This document shows, piece by piece, positions 33,966 to 42,828 of a stretch of 64,000 nt of DNA. A program made the position numbers and the translations under genes. The stretch's first letter is position 1. Each line of letters starts with the position of its first letter. The stretch is from NCBI GenBank assembly GCA_963760435.1, contig CAVXDE010000026.1:1-64000 (forward strand). Direction: 5' to 3'. Origin of the DNA: JAFAXD01 sp963760435 (lineage in GTDB: Bacteria; Pseudomonadota; Alphaproteobacteria; Rhizobiales; Xanthobacteraceae). A model generated the notes under the pieces. The model did no database searches and was not told the origin of the DNA. It saw nothing but the letters and a program-made list of their open reading frames with translations.

Positions 33966-36794
33966 TTACTGCCAGCGTATGCCGGGACTATTGCAGAAGA
34001 AGAAGTAACACTGCTGCGCGGCGACACGAGGTCGGCCGCTCGTCTGGCGTGAGCGTCGCGACTCGGACCGTGTCACTTCGGCGTGCGCTGACCGCATTGC
34101 TCGGTCGCGACGTGCAGATCGTGTGGACTTGTCATCATCACGCGCATATCGGCCGCCCGCCGCAGCGCTTTCCACCATCCGATTCTTGGGCTCCAGCAGC
34201 GCTCCCTTCGCATCCAACCGGAAATGCTCGATGAATGCGGACCGGCCACCGCCACGGATCCGCTCGCCGCTGTTGAGCTCGATCGGAAGGTCCGCAATGA
34301 GCTTGCGCGCTTCCGGCGATGGCGGCGCGAGCGGTGTCTTCGGAACCCCATTCGCCCAGGCTGCCTTCACAATCGACTCCCAGATCGGCAACGCGACACT
34401 GCCGCCGGTGCTGCCACCGCCGAGCGTGCGGCGTGTTCCGCCAGCGTTGTCGTAACCGACCCACACCACGATGGTGATGTCGTTGGTGAAGCCGGCGAAC
34501 CAGGCGTCATTCTCGTCTTCCGAGGTGCCGGTCTTGCCGCCGATATATGGAGAGATGTCGCTGGCGGCGGCTGCCGTTCCGCGTGCAACCACGCCCTGCA
34601 GGATGGTCTTGAGCTGGTAGAACGCGACCCGATCGGCCGAGTGAAGCTGGACCGGCGCAGCGTCCGGATGCTCGTAGATCACCTTGCCATCGCGCTCGAT
34701 CGACTCCACCGCATAGGGTGTCGGACGCGCACCCTCATTGGCGACCGTCGCATAGAACCCGGCGAGATCGATCGGGCGAACCGGCTGGGCACCGAGCACG
34801 AATGGATAATACGGGATGCACTCCTCGTAGATCCTGGCTTCGAGCGCGACGTCGCACACCTTCTTGAGGCTGACCGCTGGGTTCTTGTCGATGCCGCCGT
34901 CGAGCAGGCGGGCGGTCACGAGATTGCGCGAGTTCTCCAGAGCGCGGCGCAGGGTGAGGACGCCCATGCTGCCGCCCTCATAGTTCTTGGGCGTCCAATA
35001 ATCTTTTTCCTGGCCACCGCCGATTGGCGGAAGCGTGATCGGCTCGTCGGGGATCAGCGCGTTGGGCTGCAAGCCCGATTGCAACGCGGTCAGGTAGGTC
35101 AGCGGCTTGATGGACGAGCCGGGCTGGCGCTGCGCTTGCGTCGCACGGTTGAGCTGGCTGAGCGGATACGAGAACCCGCCGGTCACAGCCAGAATCTTGC
35201 CAGTCTTGTTTTCCAGCACAATGGCGGCGCCCTGCACGCTTGGCGGCACGCGCAGCTCGGCACGCACGGGCGCTCTATTCGACCCGTCGACCAACTTCAC
35301 ATAAACAACGTCGTAGAGCTTGAGCGCGCTCTCGGCGCGGCCGAACCGCACACTCAGCGGCAGCTGGCGCCCATCAGCCAGACCCACACGCAAACCACCC
35401 TTGCGGCCCGCGACTTCAGTCACGATGGCCGGCGTCCAATGCACGTCATAGAGCATCAGGTGAGCGTGGGTGAGCGCGCGCTGCCAAGCCGGAGTGGCTA
35501 CTCCGCTCTTGCTCGCTTCCAAACGCTGCACACTCTTTGCAAGATTGGTCTCCGGCCCTTGGAACCGGGCGCGGCCATAATTCATCTCATAACGCACCAA
35601 ACCGTCCTGCAATGCCGTCTCGACAGCGCGCTGCAGGACCGGATTGACAGTCGAGCGAATGGTGTAGGATCCACCCGTTGTCAAATCGACATCGGCAACC
35701 GCCTTGGCCTCACGCCGCAGCTGGTCCATGAAATAGAGACCCGAGTCGAGCCCGGCGCGAGCGAACGCCGCCATGTGTGGCAGAGACGCCGACGCCTGAT
35801 GCATCTGGTCCGCGCTGATTGCCCCATCCTCCTGCATGCGCGTGAGCACATACTCGAAGCGAGCCTGCGCACGGTCCGGATGGCGATCGGGACTGAAGTA
35901 GCTCGGCCCCTTGGTCATTCCGGCAAGCAGCGCGCCGTCAGCCAGGGTGAGTTGATCGGCGGATTTTCCGAAATAGCGGCGTGCCGCCATTTCGACGCCC
36001 CAGGCACTGCGGCCGAGGTAGATCGAGTTCAGGTACAGCTCGAGGATTTCGCGCTTGCTCAGCACGCGTTCGAGGCGCGTTGCAACGATCATCTCGCGGA
36101 TCTTGCGCTCGTAGCTCAGGTCGTCGCCGACCAGGAGGTTTTTGGCCACCTGCTGGGTAATCGTCGAACCGCCCTGCGGGCGGCCCGGCTGGGCGAGGTT
36201 GCCGACGAAGGCGCGGATCAGCCCGTGCTCATCGATTCCCTTGTGGCTGTAGAACCGCTTATCCTCGACCGAGATGAAGGCTTGCTGCACATGCTCGGGG
36301 ATCTGGCTCAGCGGAACCGAGAGACGGCGCTGGCCCGGCTTGTAGTCGTCCGCGTAGCGGTTGCCCTTATCATCTAGGACAACGTTGAGGCCGCGCAGCT
36401 TCTGATCCTTGAGCTTGGTGACGTCGGGCAGATCGGTCACCGCTTTGTTGTAGAACGCGAGCACCTCGCCCATGTCGATCGGCGACTTCGCAACCGTTTC
36501 ACCCTTGCAGATCTCGCGATAGGCAACCGCCAGGTCATCGAAATTGATGCCCTTGAACGCTTTGCTCTCCGACGTGACCGCCTGCGGATCATTCATCGCG
36601 ATCGTGATCAGCTCGTCGATGTTGATGTTCTCCAGGTCGAACACCTTGAGCATGTGATTGCAGCCATCACGCAGCAACTGCATGGCCTGCGCCTGATCGC
36701 GGACCGGATCGAACTGGGTCTTCACGTCAGGCTTGGTGGTGACTTGGCTAAGGGCGAGAGCGACGGCAAAGATCTTAATTAGAATCGCGTTCAT
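33966..36794 (-). CDS. Class A penicillin-binding protein (PBP1A-like)
   Basis: Bifunctional peptidoglycan glycosyltransferase/transpeptidase of 942 residues at the inner membrane. After a hydrophobic N-terminus and an unusual 120-residue pre-domain (LENINIDELITIAMNDPQAV), GT51 motifs follow: SVEDKRFYSHKGID (catalytic Glu), GRPQGGSTITQQVAKNLLVG and LERVLSKREILELYLNSIYL. The transpeptidase part has QPGSSIKPLTYLTAL (catalytic Ser in SSIK), LENSRNLVTARLL (SxN) and IGGKTGTSEDEND (KTG). The C-terminal tail is basic. It is transcribed towards topA. Confidence 0.94.
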   Translation of the reverse strand: MNAILIKIFAVALALSQVTTKPDVKTQFDPVRDQAQAMQLLRDGCNHMLKVFDLENINIDELITIAMNDPQAVTSESKAFKGINFDDLAVAYREICKGETVAKSPIDMGEVLAFYNKAVTDLPDVTKLKDQKLRGLNVVLDDKGNRYADDYKPGQRRLSVPLSQIPEHVQQAFISVEDKRFYSHKGIDEHGLIRAFVGNLAQPGRPQGGSTITQQVAKNLLVGDDLSYERKIREMIVATRLERVLSKREILELYLNSIYLGRSAWGVEMAARRYFGKSADQLTLADGALLAGMTKGPSYFSPDRHPDRAQARFEYVLTRMQEDGAISADQMHQASASLPHMAAFARAGLDSGLYFMDQLRREAKAVADVDLTTGGSYTIRSTVNPVLQRAVETALQDGLVRYEMNYGRARFQGPETNLAKSVQRLEASKSGVATPAWQRALTHAHLMLYDVHWTPAIVTEVAGRKGGLRVGLADGRQLPLSVRFGRAESALKLYDVVYVKLVDGSNRAPVRAELRVPPSVQGAAIVLENKTGKILAVTGGFSYPLSQLNRATQAQRQPGSSIKPLTYLTALQSGLQPNALIPDEPITLPPIGGGQEKDYWTPKNYEGGSMGVLTLRRALENSRNLVTARLLDGGIDKNPAVSLKKVCDVALEARIYEECIPYYPFVLGAQPVRPIDLAGFYATVANEGARPTPYAVESIERDGKVIYEHPDAAPVQLHSADRVAFYQLKTILQGVVARGTAAAASDISPYIGGKTGTSEDENDAWFAGFTNDITIVVWVGYDNAGGTRRTLGGGSTGGSVALPIWESIVKAAWANGVPKTPLAPPSPEARKLIADLPIELNSGERIRGGGRSAFIEHFRLDAKGALLEPKNRMVESAAAGGRYARDDDKSTRSARRDRAMRSAHAEVTRSESRRSRQTSGRPRVAAQQCYFFFCNSPGIRWQ

Positions 36795-37261
36795 GCTCTG
36801 ACACGTTTGCTTGCGGTGAAACTGATGATGGGAACCTGCGGCGCGAAAAGTGGGGGCGCCGCATCAGTCGCTTTTGCTGATGGTACGGAGGCGTCTACAA
36901 CTACAACATGTCCCCCCCGTGAATGCGGACGACTCCCGCATCTGAGCCCCATCCAGGTTCCGCATCCGCGCCATGAAAAAAACCGGCACGGCCCCCGACA
37001 CGATTGCTCAACAATGCCTTCATTCTGCCCCAATCTACTTTGGCTTGCAACTACCCACTTACCGATGCGGCAACAAAGGTATGTGATGTCGCGTTTGCGT
37101 GAGAGGTCACCTCTGGAGAAAAAGCGGCAGCTCACTTATCTCTACGTCTATAAAATTCTCAGATCGATTATCTGGAATGAGCGATTGACTATCTCTAGGT
37201 ATAGGAACATCAGCGAGTGCCTATCTGTTCGTATAGAACGTGCTAGATTTTAGGTTCAGAA
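36795..37261. other. Divergent intergenic region, lower GC
   Basis: About 470 bases between the divergent PBP and rnr genes. Short frames only. The part from 37080 to 37250 is clearly AT-rich and probably holds the rnr promoter. Confidence 0.4.
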
Positions 37262-39547
37262 TTGGATTCGTCGTTGCCCCTACGTCCCCGCCAGAAGCCG
37301 CCGTTCCCTTCACGAGAAGACCTTCTCGCCTTCATCGGTCGCGAGCCGGGCAAGGTCGGCACGCGTGAGATCGCCCGCGCGTTTGGCCTGAAGAATGATG
37401 ACCGTGCCGCACTCAAGCGCATGCTCCGCGACCTTGCTGATGAGGGCGTGGTGGAGCAGCGGCGCAAGAAACTCCACCACGCGGGCACGCTTCCTTCGGT
37501 GCTGATGGCGGATGTCACAAGCCGCGATCAGGATGGAGACCTGATGGCAGCGCCGCAGGAATGGGACGAGGAAGCGCACGGACCGGCGCCGAAGATCCGG
37601 ATCCAAACGCCTCGTCGCGCGCGCCCCGGTGAAGTCGCCGGGGTGGGCGATCAGGTTCTGCTGCGGATCGAGGAGACCGGCGAGGAAGGCGACACGATCC
37701 GCCACCGCGGTCGCGTCATCAAGATCATCGGTCACCCCAAGCATCGCATGCTCGGCGTGTTCCGGGCACTGCCCGACGGCAGCGGCCGCTTGGTCCCGGT
37801 CAACAAGAAGGACCTGCGCGAAGTCGCGATTCCCGCCGCTGCCACGGCCGACGCCAAGGATGGCGATCTGGTTGCGGTCGAAGTCAGCCGCCGCAGCCGG
37901 TTCGGAGCCCCGGTCGCCCGCGTGCAGGAGCGCCTCGGTTCGCTGGCGAGCGAAAAGGCCGTCAGCCTGATCGCAATCCAGACTCACGAAATCCCCTCGG
38001 TATTTAGCCGCGACGCGCTGGCCGAGGGACAGGCAGCACGTCCGGCAACGCTCGGTGAAGGCCGCGAAGACTGGCGCCATACCCCGCTGGTCACCATCGA
38101 TCCGGTCGATGCCAAGGATCACGACGACGCCGTGTTCGCGCGGCCCGATCCGGACCCGGCGAACCGTGGCGGCTTTATCATCGATGTCGCCATCGCGGAC
38201 GTGGCCCATTATGTGCGGCCGGGCTACGCAATCGATCGCGAGGCGCTGGCGCGCGGCAACTCGGTCTATTTTCCCGACCAAGTCGTGCCGATGCTGCCGG
38301 AGCGCATCTCCAACGATCTGTGCTCACTGCGGCCTGGCGAAGACCGCGCAGCGCTCGCGGTGCGCATGGTGATCGGCGCCGACGGCCGCAAACACGCGCA
38401 CCGCTTTCACCGCGTGCTGATGCGCTCGGCCGCGAAACTCGCCTACCCGCAGGCGCAGGCCGCTATTGACGGCCGCCCCGATGACGTCACCGGCCCCCTG
38501 CTCGCGCATGTGATCGAGCCGCTCTATGCCGCCTACCGGGCACTCAAGGCCGCGCGCGACGCGCGTGATCCACTCGATCTAGATCTGCCGGAGCGCAAGA
38601 TCCTGCTCAAACCTGACGGCACCGTCGACCGGGTCATCACGCCGGAGCGGCTCGATGCGCATCGGCTGATCGAGGAGTTCATGATCCTCGCCAATGTGGC
38701 CGCCGCTGAGACGCTCGAGCTCGCGCACACGCCGCTCATCTATCGGGTACATGACGAGCCGGCGCCGGAGAAGATCGAGGCACTGCGCCAATTCCTGCAC
38801 ACCCTCGATATCTCGCTCCCGCGCGGCGGCACGCTGAACACCAGCCATTTCAATGGCGTGCTGGCGCGCGTGAAAGGCCGCGACGTGGAGGAGTTGGTCA
38901 ATCAGGTGATCCTGCGCACGCAGTCGCAGGCCGAGTACAGCACCGAGAACTACGGTCACTTCGGCCTTAACTTGCGCCGTTACGCGCATTTCACATCGCC
39001 CATCCGCCGCTACGCCGACCTCGTGGTCCACCGCGCCCTCATCCGGGCGCTCAAGCTTGGGCCCGATGGCCTCCCGAGCACGGCCGACCCGCAAAGTCTG
39101 GGGGAAGTTGCGGCGCGCATCTCGGCGGCCGAGCGGCGCGCCATGCTGGCCGAGCGCGAGACCTCCGATCGGCTGATCGCGCATTTTCTGGCGGATCGGA
39201 TCGGCGCCACATTCGAGGGCCGCATCTCCGGCGTGACCCGCGCCGGCCTGTTCGTAAAGCTCGACGGCACCGGCGCCGACGGCTTTGTTCCGGCCCGGCT
39301 GATCGGCGGCGAGTATTTCCGCTATCAAGAAGCGCGCCATGAGCTGGTGGGCGACGAAACCGGCGAAACCTACCGGCTTGGCGACCGCGTGACGGTCAAG
39401 CTCGCGGAGGCGGCGCCGGTCGCGGGCGCGCTGCGCTTCGACCTCCTCTCGCAAGGTCGGATCGAACGCAAACGCCCCGCCGCGGGCGCGAAGACGGATC
39501 GCGAGCGGCCTGCGGCGAAGCGCGGGAAATCGCGGCGGTGGCGATGA
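37262..39547 (+). CDS. rnr: Ribonuclease R
   Basis: RNase R is a processive 3'-5' exoribonuclease that degrades structured RNA. The 761-residue protein has an N-terminal winged-helix (SREDLLAFIGREPGKVGTRE), cold-shock domains, the RNB catalytic core with VTIDPVDAKDHDDAVFARPD (metal-binding Asp cluster), DLCSLRPGEDRAALAVRM and YAHFTSPIRRYADLVVHRAL. It ends with an S1 domain (GRISGVTRAGLFVKLDGTGA) and a basic tail. The frame opens at 37247 and TTG 37262 is the first usual start, with AGG before it. It follows topA in the local order. Confidence 0.95.
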   Translation: MDSSLPLRPRQKPPFPSREDLLAFIGREPGKVGTREIARAFGLKNDDRAALKRMLRDLADEGVVEQRRKKLHHAGTLPSVLMADVTSRDQDGDLMAAPQEWDEEAHGPAPKIRIQTPRRARPGEVAGVGDQVLLRIEETGEEGDTIRHRGRVIKIIGHPKHRMLGVFRALPDGSGRLVPVNKKDLREVAIPAAATADAKDGDLVAVEVSRRSRFGAPVARVQERLGSLASEKAVSLIAIQTHEIPSVFSRDALAEGQAARPATLGEGREDWRHTPLVTIDPVDAKDHDDAVFARPDPDPANRGGFIIDVAIADVAHYVRPGYAIDREALARGNSVYFPDQVVPMLPERISNDLCSLRPGEDRAALAVRMVIGADGRKHAHRFHRVLMRSAAKLAYPQAQAAIDGRPDDVTGPLLAHVIEPLYAAYRALKAARDARDPLDLDLPERKILLKPDGTVDRVITPERLDAHRLIEEFMILANVAAAETLELAHTPLIYRVHDEPAPEKIEALRQFLHTLDISLPRGGTLNTSHFNGVLARVKGRDVEELVNQVILRTQSQAEYSTENYGHFGLNLRRYAHFTSPIRRYADLVVHRALIRALKLGPDGLPSTADPQSLGEVAARISAAERRAMLAERETSDRLIAHFLADRIGATFEGRISGVTRAGLFVKLDGTGADGFVPARLIGGEYFRYQEARHELVGDETGETYRLGDRVTVKLAEAAPVAGALRFDLLSQGRIERKRPAAGAKTDRERPAAKRGKSRRWR

Positions 39548-39568
39548 TGCAGATGACGGGGACACGTT

Positions 39569-40327
39569 GTGATGAGTGACTTTGCCGAAACGCTCGTGCG
39601 CCGGATGAACGAGGCGGCACGCGACCTTTCCTCTCCACTGGTGCGCCCGAAGGATGCGGCGACCCTCATTCTGGTCGACCGCACAGCACCCAAGCCGAAA
39701 GTTCTGCTTGGCCGCCGGCATCAGAACCACAAGTTCATGCCCGGCAAGTTCGTGTTCCCGGGCGGCCGGATGGAACAGATCGACCGGAAAATGGCGGGCA
39801 TCGCGCACCTCGACCCGCATGTCGAGGACTGGCTGATGCGCGCCGTGCAGCGCCCCAACCCGCGGCGAGCCCGCGCCCTGGTCCTCGCCGCAATCCGGGA
39901 GACGTTCGAGGAAACCGGCCTGCTGCTTGGGATCGCGAAGGCCGACCTGCCCGCTGACCCCGGTCTGACAACGGGCGCGATGTGGACGGCCTTCGCCCAG
40001 GCCGGCATCCATCCAGACCTCGGGAATATCCATTTCGTGGTGCGGGCCATCACGCCACCGGGCCGCTCGCGCCGCTTCGACACACGCTTCTTCACGGCCG
40101 ACGCGACGACGGTCACGCATCGCCTCGAGGGGATCGTCGGACCTGATTCCGAGCTCGTGGAACTTGTGTGGGTCCCGATCGACGAAGCGAAACGCCTCGA
40201 TATGCCGGCGATCACCGGCGTGGCGCTCGATGAATTGGAGCGCCGTGTAGCGGCAGGCCTGACCCACGACTTGCCGGTACCATTCTATCGCATGCGCAAC
40301 CGCCGCTTCTCACGCGTGCTGCTGTAA
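39569..40327 (+). CDS. NUDIX hydrolase
   Basis: NUDIX enzymes cleave nucleoside diphosphates linked to another moiety. The 252-residue chain contains GGRMEQIDRK before a 60-residue insert, then ALVLAAIRETFEETGLLLGI, the REx2EExG core of the NUDIX box. The separation of the leading G from REx2EExG is seen in the RNR-associated/CoA-type NUDIX group. Start is GTG 39569 or ATG 39572. It sits 21 bases after rnr and is probably co-transcribed. Substrate unknown. Confidence 0.85.
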   Translation: MMSDFAETLVRRMNEAARDLSSPLVRPKDAATLILVDRTAPKPKVLLGRRHQNHKFMPGKFVFPGGRMEQIDRKMAGIAHLDPHVEDWLMRAVQRPNPRRARALVLAAIRETFEETGLLLGIAKADLPADPGLTTGAMWTAFAQAGIHPDLGNIHFVVRAITPPGRSRRFDTRFFTADATTVTHRLEGIVGPDSELVELVWVPIDEAKRLDMPAITGVALDELERRVAAGLTHDLPVPFYRMRNRRFSRVLL

Positions 40328-40411
40328 ACCCCTCAGGGGGTCCGCAATCGCCTTGTTTGCAGGACGCCCCTCGGTTAAGCAGGCGCATCCCGACATTATT
40401 CCACGCAGGCG

Positions 40412-41782
40412 ATGCTCTTTCAGTCGCAAGGCTTTACGCTGATTTTTCTGCCCCTCGCCGTGCTCGCCTATTATGCGGTGGCGCGGTCGGCGGCGGCGCG
40501 CCAATATGTGCTGATCGCGGCCTCACTCGTTTTCTACGGCTGGTGGGACGCACGATTCATTCCGCTGCTGGTGGGCCAGATCACCGCCTCATGGCTTCTC
40601 GCCGTGCTCGGCGCGCGCTTGAAACGGGCCTGGCCGCTCTATGCCGGCATCGTGCTCAACCTCGCCTCGCTCGCCACGTTCAAGTATCTCGATTTCCTGA
40701 TCGGGTCTCTGCAGGGCCTGATCGGTGTCGAGCTGCCGCGCGCCCATATCCTGCTGCCGATCGGCATCAGCTTCTTTTCGTTTCAGCTGATCTCGTACCT
40801 GGTGGACCGCTTGCGCGACGACGCGCCGATCTATCCGTTCCGGCCGTTCGCGCTGTTCGTGATGCTGTTCCCCCACCTGATCGCCGGGCCGATCGTCCGC
40901 CACAATGAGTTGGTGCCGCAGTTCGATTTCGACCCGTTCCGGCCTGGGCTATGGCAGCGGATCGGGACCGGACTCGTGTTGTTCACGATCGGCTTTGCCA
41001 AGAAGGTCCTGCTCGCCGACAAGCTTGCCGAAATGGCCGACCCGCTGTTCGCGCGCGCCGGTCACGATTGGCTGTCATTCGGCGATGCCTGGACGGCGGC
41101 GCTGGCCTTCTCGTTTCAGCTGTTCCTCGATTTTTCGGCCTACACCGAGATGGCCATCGGCATCGCCTTGCTGTTCGGCCTACTGCTGCCGGAAAATTTC
41201 CGCCGGCCCTATCTGTCCACGAGCCTGCGTGACTTCTGGCGCCGCTGGCACATCTCACTCTCCAATTTCATCCGCGACTATTTGTATATCCCGCTCGGCG
41301 GCAGCCGGAACGGCCCGGTCATTTACGTTTTTGCAACGTTCGTTGCGATGGCGATCTGCGGCCTCTGGCACGGCGCAGGCTGGACCTACGTGGCCTGGGG
41401 CGTCTGGCATGGCCTCGGCCTGATCGTCTGCCATGCCTGGCAGAAACTGGGGCGGCCCATGCCGGCACTCGCCGGTTGGGCCATCACCATGCTGTTCGTG
41501 CTGGTCGGCTGGGTGCTGTTTCGCGCCGCCGATTTTTCCACGGCAACCGCGATCCTTGCCGCTATGGCCGGAGCCGATGGCGTCGCCGGCGTCCTGGGCA
41601 ACGCGCCATTGCTCGGCATTGCCGCCGCCGTCTCAGCGCTTCTGCCATCGGCTTATGAAATCATGGAACGACGGCCGATCCTTAATCCAGCGGTGGCCGC
41701 CGCACTCGCGGTGCTCGCTGGGTTCTGCGTCCTTGAAGTAGGACGTGGGCCCCCTCTCAGTTTCATCTATTTCCGCTTCTGA
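40412..41782 (+). CDS. MBOAT-family O-acyltransferase (AlgI-like)
   Basis: MBOAT proteins move acyl groups across or at the membrane; AlgI and DltB-type members O-acetylate or D-alanylate cell-surface polymers. The 456-residue protein has at least nine hydrophobic segments. It starts MLFQSQGFTLIFLPLAVLAY, with PIGISFFSFQLISYLVDRLR, then LRDFWRRWHISLSNFIRDYL (His280 region) and MAICGLWHGAGWTYVAWG with the near-invariant His320. It is the first gene of a three-gene set with an SGNH-like protein (9 bases downstream) and a carbamoyltransferase. Confidence 0.92.
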   Translation: MLFQSQGFTLIFLPLAVLAYYAVARSAAARQYVLIAASLVFYGWWDARFIPLLVGQITASWLLAVLGARLKRAWPLYAGIVLNLASLATFKYLDFLIGSLQGLIGVELPRAHILLPIGISFFSFQLISYLVDRLRDDAPIYPFRPFALFVMLFPHLIAGPIVRHNELVPQFDFDPFRPGLWQRIGTGLVLFTIGFAKKVLLADKLAEMADPLFARAGHDWLSFGDAWTAALAFSFQLFLDFSAYTEMAIGIALLFGLLLPENFRRPYLSTSLRDFWRRWHISLSNFIRDYLYIPLGGSRNGPVIYVFATFVAMAICGLWHGAGWTYVAWGVWHGLGLIVCHAWQKLGRPMPALAGWAITMLFVLVGWVLFRAADFSTATAILAAMAGADGVAGVLGNAPLLGIAAAVSALLPSAYEIMERRPILNPAVAAALAVLAGFCVLEVGRGPPLSFIYFRF

Positions 41783-41791
41783 GGCCGACAC

Positions 41792-42820
41792 TTGGCGGGG
41801 ATCTTGGAGCATAACGAGAAGATCATCGGCGACGCTGCCTGGCGCCGCTTTGTGATGACATTCGTGTTGGTCTTCGGCGGCGGCCTCGCACTGCTGTGCA
41901 TTCTGATCATCGCCATCGATCCCTACGACAGCGGCCGCTTCCCGACATTCATGCCGGCCGGCGTATCCGATGAAAATCAGCAGACCGCCAACGCCAGCGA
42001 CGGACGCAATCCCAGATTCAACGCTGCCGTGTTTGGCAATTCGCACGGCATGCTGCTCAGCCCGGCGCGGCTGACCAACCTGACCGGGCTTCCCTTCGTG
42101 CAGATGACCTCCCCAGGTTCAGGCCCGCGCGAGCAGATGTTGCTGATGCACTGGTTCATGCGGCATCACCAACGCATCGGCGCCTTCGTGCTCGCGGCTG
42201 ATCAGACCTGGTGCACGCACGATCCTGCGATCCCGATGCTTTATCAGTTTCCGCCCTGGCTCTACGGTGACAGCAACCTCGATTACCTCGCGCACCTGCT
42301 CAACACCCGTGCGGTGACAACGGCTTATCGGCGCGTGCTGCTTGCGCTGGGGTTCATTAAGCCGACGGATCCGGACGGCTACCGGGACTATGAGGTCGGG
42401 CGCACCTGGAACTTCCGCCCCGAAATCGCACCGGGCGGCACGCTCGCCCCAATCCTGTCGGATGCGGCCGATCGCGCATTTCCAGCGATCGCGGCGCTCG
42501 ACCAAGTGCTGGCCGACGTGCCGGCGGACACGCCGGTTATCGTCCTCATGCCGCCACAGTTCTACACGCTCCTGCCCCCGGCCGGCTCGCCGAAGGCCAC
42601 CGACCTCGCCGCCTGCAAGGCCGAGCTTGCCTCCCGTGTGCGGGCTCGCACGCGCGGCGCCTTCCTAGATTATCTGACCGACACGCCGATCGCCCGTAAC
42701 CCGGAGAATTTCATGGACGCCGAGCACTACCGCGCAAACGTCGCGCGAGCGATCGAAAAGGACATCGCGGCGGTGCTCGCCGGCGAGAGCCCGCAGCCGG
42801 TGCGGGCCGTGGCGCAATAG
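41792..42820 (+). CDS. Membrane-anchored SGNH-like (AlgJ/AlgX-type) protein
   Basis: 342 residues with one N-terminal membrane helix (about 20-42) and a periplasmic domain. FGNSHGMLLS puts a Ser (about 84) in the GNS-type block I of SGNH hydrolases. Near the C-terminus NFMDAEHYRANVA gives a D-x-x-H pair (about Asp309, His312), the usual block V. Proteins of this form partner MBOAT enzymes and complete O-acetyl transfer to a glycan (AlgJ/AlgX, PatB). Starts nine bases after the MBOAT gene and ends eight bases before the carbamoyltransferase. Assigned from motifs and context. Confidence 0.7.
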   Translation: MAGILEHNEKIIGDAAWRRFVMTFVLVFGGGLALLCILIIAIDPYDSGRFPTFMPAGVSDENQQTANASDGRNPRFNAAVFGNSHGMLLSPARLTNLTGLPFVQMTSPGSGPREQMLLMHWFMRHHQRIGAFVLAADQTWCTHDPAIPMLYQFPPWLYGDSNLDYLAHLLNTRAVTTAYRRVLLALGFIKPTDPDGYRDYEVGRTWNFRPEIAPGGTLAPILSDAADRAFPAIAALDQVLADVPADTPVIVLMPPQFYTLLPPAGSPKATDLAACKAELASRVRARTRGAFLDYLTDTPIARNPENFMDAEHYRANVARAIEKDIAAVLAGESPQPVRAVAQ

Positions 42821-42828
42821 CGACGCTC

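Noticed and set aside
34224..36377. 717-codon open frame on the + strand
   Set aside because: Antisense to the intact penicillin-binding protein; His/Arg-rich with no domain, a GC-skew artefact.
38579..40267. 562-codon open frame on the minus strand
   Set aside because: Spans antisense of both rnr and the NUDIX gene and their junction; no domain.
40328..40341. ACCCC-TCAG-GGGGT after the NUDIX gene as a terminator
   Set aside because: Only 5 bp and no T-run; too weak to annotate.
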